Assembly (NCBI GenBank): GCA_016712505.1
Contig: JADJQY010000013.1
Location: 124,001 to 188,000, forward strand
Reading direction: 5' to 3'
DNA from: Candidatus Eiseniibacteriota bacterium
GTDB lineage: Bacteria; Eisenbacteria; RBG-16-71-46; CAIMUX01
DNA: 64,000 nt
Part shown: positions 61,242-64,000 of the stretch, piece after piece
Layout of the letters: each line of letters opens with the position of its first letter
Numbering within the stretch: the stretch's first letter is position 1
Program-made: the position numbers and the translations under genes
Notes under the pieces: generated by a model
Told to the model about the DNA's origin: nothing
The model's input: only the letters and a program-made list of their open reading frames with translations
Database searches by the model: none

Positions 61242-61448
61242 TCAACCTCCCTGGACCGCGTGAATCACCTCGACGCGGTCTCCATCGTTCACCCGCGTGG
61301 CGCCCAGATCCCGTCGCGGGATCACCCGATCATTGAGCGCCACCGCGATCCCCGGACGCTCCGGGTCGAGTTCGAGGGCGCGCAGGAGATCGGCGAGCGA
61401 CTCGACCGCGCGCAGTTCCGTTTCGTTGCCGTTCACCTTGAGCTTCAT
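61242..61448 (-). CDS. thiS: Sulfur carrier protein ThiS
   Basis: A 68-residue ubiquitin-fold protein ending in the Gly-Gly that is adenylated and thiocarboxylated. It contains GIAVALNDRVIPR and DRVEVIHAVQGG. The ATG at 61448 with GAAGGA upstream is the start, 35 bp after thiO. Confidence 0.95.
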   Translation of the reverse strand: MKLKVNGNETELRAVESLADLLRALELDPERPGIAVALNDRVIPRRDLGATRVNDGDRVEVIHAVQGG

Positions 61449-61483
61449 GCCGTCCTTCTCCGAACCGACTCCGTCACCGGGGG

Positions 61484-62611
61484 TCAACTCCCGGACTTCC
61501 CGAGATAGTCGGTGATCATCTTGGCCAGTCGCGTGGCCGCGACCGGTGCGAGCAAGATACCGTGCCGATAGAGCCCCAGCCCGTGAAACAGGCCCGGTCG
61601 GGCGTCGGGGGCGATCACCGGCTCGCCCTCTCCGGCCAGCGGACGGAGCCCGCTCCAGGCCTCGACGAAGCTCCAGTTGCGGGCGCTCGGGACGAGGCGG
61701 ATCGCTCCAGCCAGCACCGCGTGGATCCCCTCCGCAGTCAGGCCGGGGAACGGTCCGACCGCCTCGCTGGTGGCCCCCGCGATCACCGATCCGTCGGCCC
61801 GCGGGACCAGGTAGCCGGTGCCGGGGAGCTGGATGACCCTGCGGATCCCGTCGGCCGCGCGTGGCGGGCGGAGCCGGATCGCCTGTCCGCGGACCGGACG
61901 CGCCCGGTAGCGTTCCTGGTCCTCAGGCAGCAGAAAGCGGTCCGCCCCGGCGCCGGACGCATTGAGGACCGCACCGCCCAGTACCAGGCCGTTGGCCGTT
62001 TCGACGCCGATCACCCGCTGCTGTCGCACCGCAAGGCCTAGCCCGTGGAGCGGTATCCACTCGCCGCCCAGTCGTTCGAACCCGGCGCGGAGCGCGGTGT
62101 GGAGGGTCTGCGGATTGACATACCCTTCGTCCTCGAGGAGCACTGCTCCAGCCGCGATCGGACCGAGCCGGGGCTCGTCCGCCGCCAGATCGGTCGGATC
62201 GAGATAGCGGGCGCGCGCTCCGATATCGGCGAACCGTTCGGCCGTCGACTGGAGTCGCGCCCCGTCGGTTTCGACCACCGAGGGAAGGAGCGTGCCGGGA
62301 AAGGCCAGTTCGATCCGGACGCCGGAGATTTCTTCCAGTCGGGCGACGTAGGCCGGGTAGCTCACCCGCCCCTGCTTCATCAGTTCCTGCAGGAACGGCG
62401 TTTCGATCGACTCCGCGTAGGGGGAGAGCATTCCGGCCGCGGCGAGGGTGGCGCTCCGCTCGGGGGCCTGGTCGAAGAGCGTGACCGAGATCCCGCGGGA
62501 CAGTGCCTCGCAGGCGGTCGACAGCCCGAGGATGCCGCCGCCGATGATCAGCAGATCGGAGGAGATGGGCCCTGGAATGACGGAGGATCCGGCGGATGTA
62601 GGCGACATCAT
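61484..62611 (-). CDS. thiO: Glycine oxidase
   Basis: A 375-residue FAD-dependent amine oxidase that supplies dehydroglycine for the thiazole. It has the N-terminal dinucleotide fold (SDLLIIGGGILGLSTACEALSRG, FDQAPERSATLAAAGMLSPY) and C-terminal motifs NWSFVEAWSGLRPLAGEGEPVI and GLYRHGILLAPVAATRLAKMI. It is the first gene of the thi operon. Use of ThiO rather than ThiH implies an oxygen-dependent route. No TPP riboswitch was recognised upstream. Confidence 0.94.
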   Translation of the reverse strand: MMSPTSAGSSVIPGPISSDLLIIGGGILGLSTACEALSRGISVTLFDQAPERSATLAAAGMLSPYAESIETPFLQELMKQGRVSYPAYVARLEEISGVRIELAFPGTLLPSVVETDGARLQSTAERFADIGARARYLDPTDLAADEPRLGPIAAGAVLLEDEGYVNPQTLHTALRAGFERLGGEWIPLHGLGLAVRQQRVIGVETANGLVLGGAVLNASGAGADRFLLPEDQERYRARPVRGQAIRLRPPRAADGIRRVIQLPGTGYLVPRADGSVIAGATSEAVGPFPGLTAEGIHAVLAGAIRLVPSARNWSFVEAWSGLRPLAGEGEPVIAPDARPGLFHGLGLYRHGILLAPVAATRLAKMITDYLGKSGS

Positions 62612-62903
62612 GACCTCGCGGATGGCGCGCGGAGTGGAGTTTCAACGCTCCGGCCGGACACTAGGCACCGCCCTGCCCGATGTCAACCGACGGGGGGACC
62701 CCGGCGCGCGGCTTCCTGCTCCCCGATCGCCTCAGGCCGCAACAGGGACTGCTTGCACCGCGCGACGGGCTCGGGTACACCCTTCACCCCAGCGATCAGG
62801 ACCGGAGGCCGACCCGCGAGGCGGCGGCCGTTCCCCGTCAAGATCACGCCCCGAGTGGCCGAACGAGTTGAACAACAATGGTCAGGAAGCCGAGCATCGC
62901 TGC

Positions 62904-64000
62904 ATGAACCACCCGGGTCAGCCCGAAACCCCTGGATCCGCCGCGCCCCGCCGTCCGCGGACCGATCCCGAGCGCCTGCGGCTGCAGGAAGACTCTCTCC
63001 GCCAGCGCAACTGGAAGCGCTGGGGGCCGTACCTCTCCGAGCGACAGTGGGGAACGGTCCGCGAGGACTACTCGGCCGACGGTACCTGTTGGGACTACTT
63101 CCCGCACGACCATGCCCGGTCCCGCGTCTACCGCTGGGGTGAGGACGGCCTGCTGGGAATCTGCGATCGCGAAGGGCGGCTCTGCTTCGGGCTGGGGCTC
63201 TGGAACGGCAAGGACCCGATCCTGAAGGAGCGGCTCTTCGGTCTCACCGGGCCCGAGGGGAACCACGGCGAGGACGTCAAGGAAGTCTACTTCTACCTCG
63301 ACTCGACCCCGACCCACTCCTACATGAAGGGGCTCTACAAGTACCCACACGGCGAGTACCCCTACGCCCGGTTGGTGGCCGAGAACCGGAAGCGCCGGAA
63401 GGATGAACCGGAGTTCGAGCTGGTCGACACCGGGCTCTTCGACGACAACCGCTACTTCGACGTGCAGGTTGAGTACGCGAAGGGAACGCCGGACGATGTG
63501 CTGATCCGGATCACGGTCATGAACCGTTCGACCGAGGCGGCGACCCTCCATCTCCTGCCCACACTCTGGTTCCGCAATACCTGGGCCTGGGGTCGGACGG
63601 GCGAGGACTACTGGTCCCGACCCGAGATGGAACGGGCGGGAGCGCTTTCGGTGCTGGCCACCCACCCGAGTCTCGGTCGTTTCCGCCTCAGCGCGGAGCC
63701 GGCGCCTCCCGCCCCGACCGCGGTCCCCGCCGCGGCGTTGCCGGTGGGGAGAGACGCCGCGCTGGTCACCGATTCCGGCCTGAGGGCGATCCGCCGGTCG
63801 CCCGCCGGAACCGTTCCGCTGGTGCTCTTCACCGAGAACGAGACCAACTACCCCCGCATCTTTGGCGTCGAAGGGGAACACCCCTACGTGAAGGATGCCT
63901 TCCACCGGTACGTGATCGACCGCGAGACCGAGGCGATCAACCCGGCAGAAACGGGGACGAAGTCGGCCTTCCACTACATCCTGGTCGTTCCCCCGGGCGG
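62904..64000 (+). CDS. GH63-type glucosidase, N-terminal part (runs off window edge)
   Basis: The visible 365 residues start at ATG 62904. They match the N-terminal half of the bacterial MGH1-like/GH63 glucosidase family: NWKRWGPYLSERQWGTVREDY, WDYFPHDHARSR, LCFGLGLWNGKDPILKERLFGL, NHGEDVKEVYFYLD, PTHSYMKGLYKYPH and LHLLPTLWFRNTW. Full proteins have roughly 880-900 residues with the catalytic alpha/alpha barrel C-terminal, so the catalytic part lies outside the window. The substrate may be glucosyl or mannosyl glycerates or oligosaccharides. It is divergent from thiO. Confidence 0.88.
   Translation, partial: MNHPGQPETPGSAAPRRPRTDPERLRLQEDSLRQRNWKRWGPYLSERQWGTVREDYSADGTCWDYFPHDHARSRVYRWGEDGLLGICDREGRLCFGLGLWNGKDPILKERLFGLTGPEGNHGEDVKEVYFYLDSTPTHSYMKGLYKYPHGEYPYARLVAENRKRRKDEPEFELVDTGLFDDNRYFDVQVEYAKGTPDDVLIRITVMNRSTEAATLHLLPTLWFRNTWAWGRTGEDYWSRPEMERAGALSVLATHPSLGRFRLSAEPAPPAPTAVPAAALPVGRDAALVTDSGLRAIRRSPAGTVPLVLFTENETNYPRIFGVEGEHPYVKDAFHRYVIDRETEAINPAETGTKSAFHYILVVPPG

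Noticed and set aside
62612..62903. Possible TPP riboswitch upstream of thiO (a CTGATCG-like string near 62790)
   Set aside because: The CUGAGA and ACCUGAUC...GCCAGCGUAGGGA elements are not both present on the minus strand.

Overview
This GC-rich bacterial window carries 51 protein genes or gene parts, one insertion sequence, a probable non-autonomous relative of it, several minisatellites and a set of hairpin terminators. No rRNA, tRNA or CRISPR array was found. The lineage is most likely an uncultivated FCB-related group such as Candidatus Eisenbacteria. This is an inference from four secreted proteins ending in a FlgD-Ig/T9SS-type domain (NPF/NPA ... G.Y.W.G.D..G......GVYF.R), from Cys-rich GACC-type secreted proteins, from high GC, and from a bacterial DNA topoisomerase VI. 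No marker gene in the window proves it.

Layout. 1-9.9 kb: a truncated EamA transporter, then a plus-strand operon of acyl-CoA dehydrogenase, amino-acid adenylation enzyme, carrier protein and hexapeptide acyltransferase, which looks like a prolyl-carrier-protein oxidation cassette. It is followed by a large exported TPR-CHAT protein, a convergent MFS transporter and a small membrane protein. 9.9-17.4 kb: four consecutive minus-strand sensor kinases, three of them hybrids and one lacking the phospho-accepting His. 17.5-21.6 kb: an exported subtilase whose leader abuts a 144-bp MITE-like element, and a Cys-rich exported protein. 21.7-28 kb: trpS, an HTH/AT-hook protein, divergent top6BA, and a CPBP protease. 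28-34 kb: a GT81-HAD fusion (probable glucosylglycerate synthesis), a beta-CASP nuclease and the three-gene proton-pumping transhydrogenase pntAa-pntAb-pntB.

34.4-35.8 kb: an IS element whose right end contains the stop codon of purU. 36-41 kb: small and exported proteins and a PhoX-like exported phosphatase. 41-46.3 kb: arginine deiminase, a DinB-fold protein, a GT1 glycosyltransferase and purEK. Two back-to-back perfect inverted repeats lie upstream of purE. 46.5-59 kb: a P5C dehydrogenase, an exported beta-helix protein, S4, SPFH, a frameshifted TIGR03960/TIGR03936 radical-SAM gene, Smr, YbhB, a lipoprotein, an exported Vps62-like protein and an FKBP lipoprotein. 59.8-62.6 kb: a thiO-thiS-thiG-thiE operon. 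The window ends in a GH63-type glucosidase.

How the parts relate: purine (purE, purK, purU), thiamine (thiO, S, G, E), NADPH balance (pnt) and proline/arginine metabolism (pruA, arginine deiminase) are housekeeping. The accessory material is the prolyl-carrier cassette with the CHAT gene, the kinase cluster, the exported-protein families and the IS/MITE pair. Terminators repeatedly take the form of a strong GC hairpin followed by a TTCGTTT-like tract. Minisatellites of 18, 30 and 18 bp sit at the 3' ends of genes.
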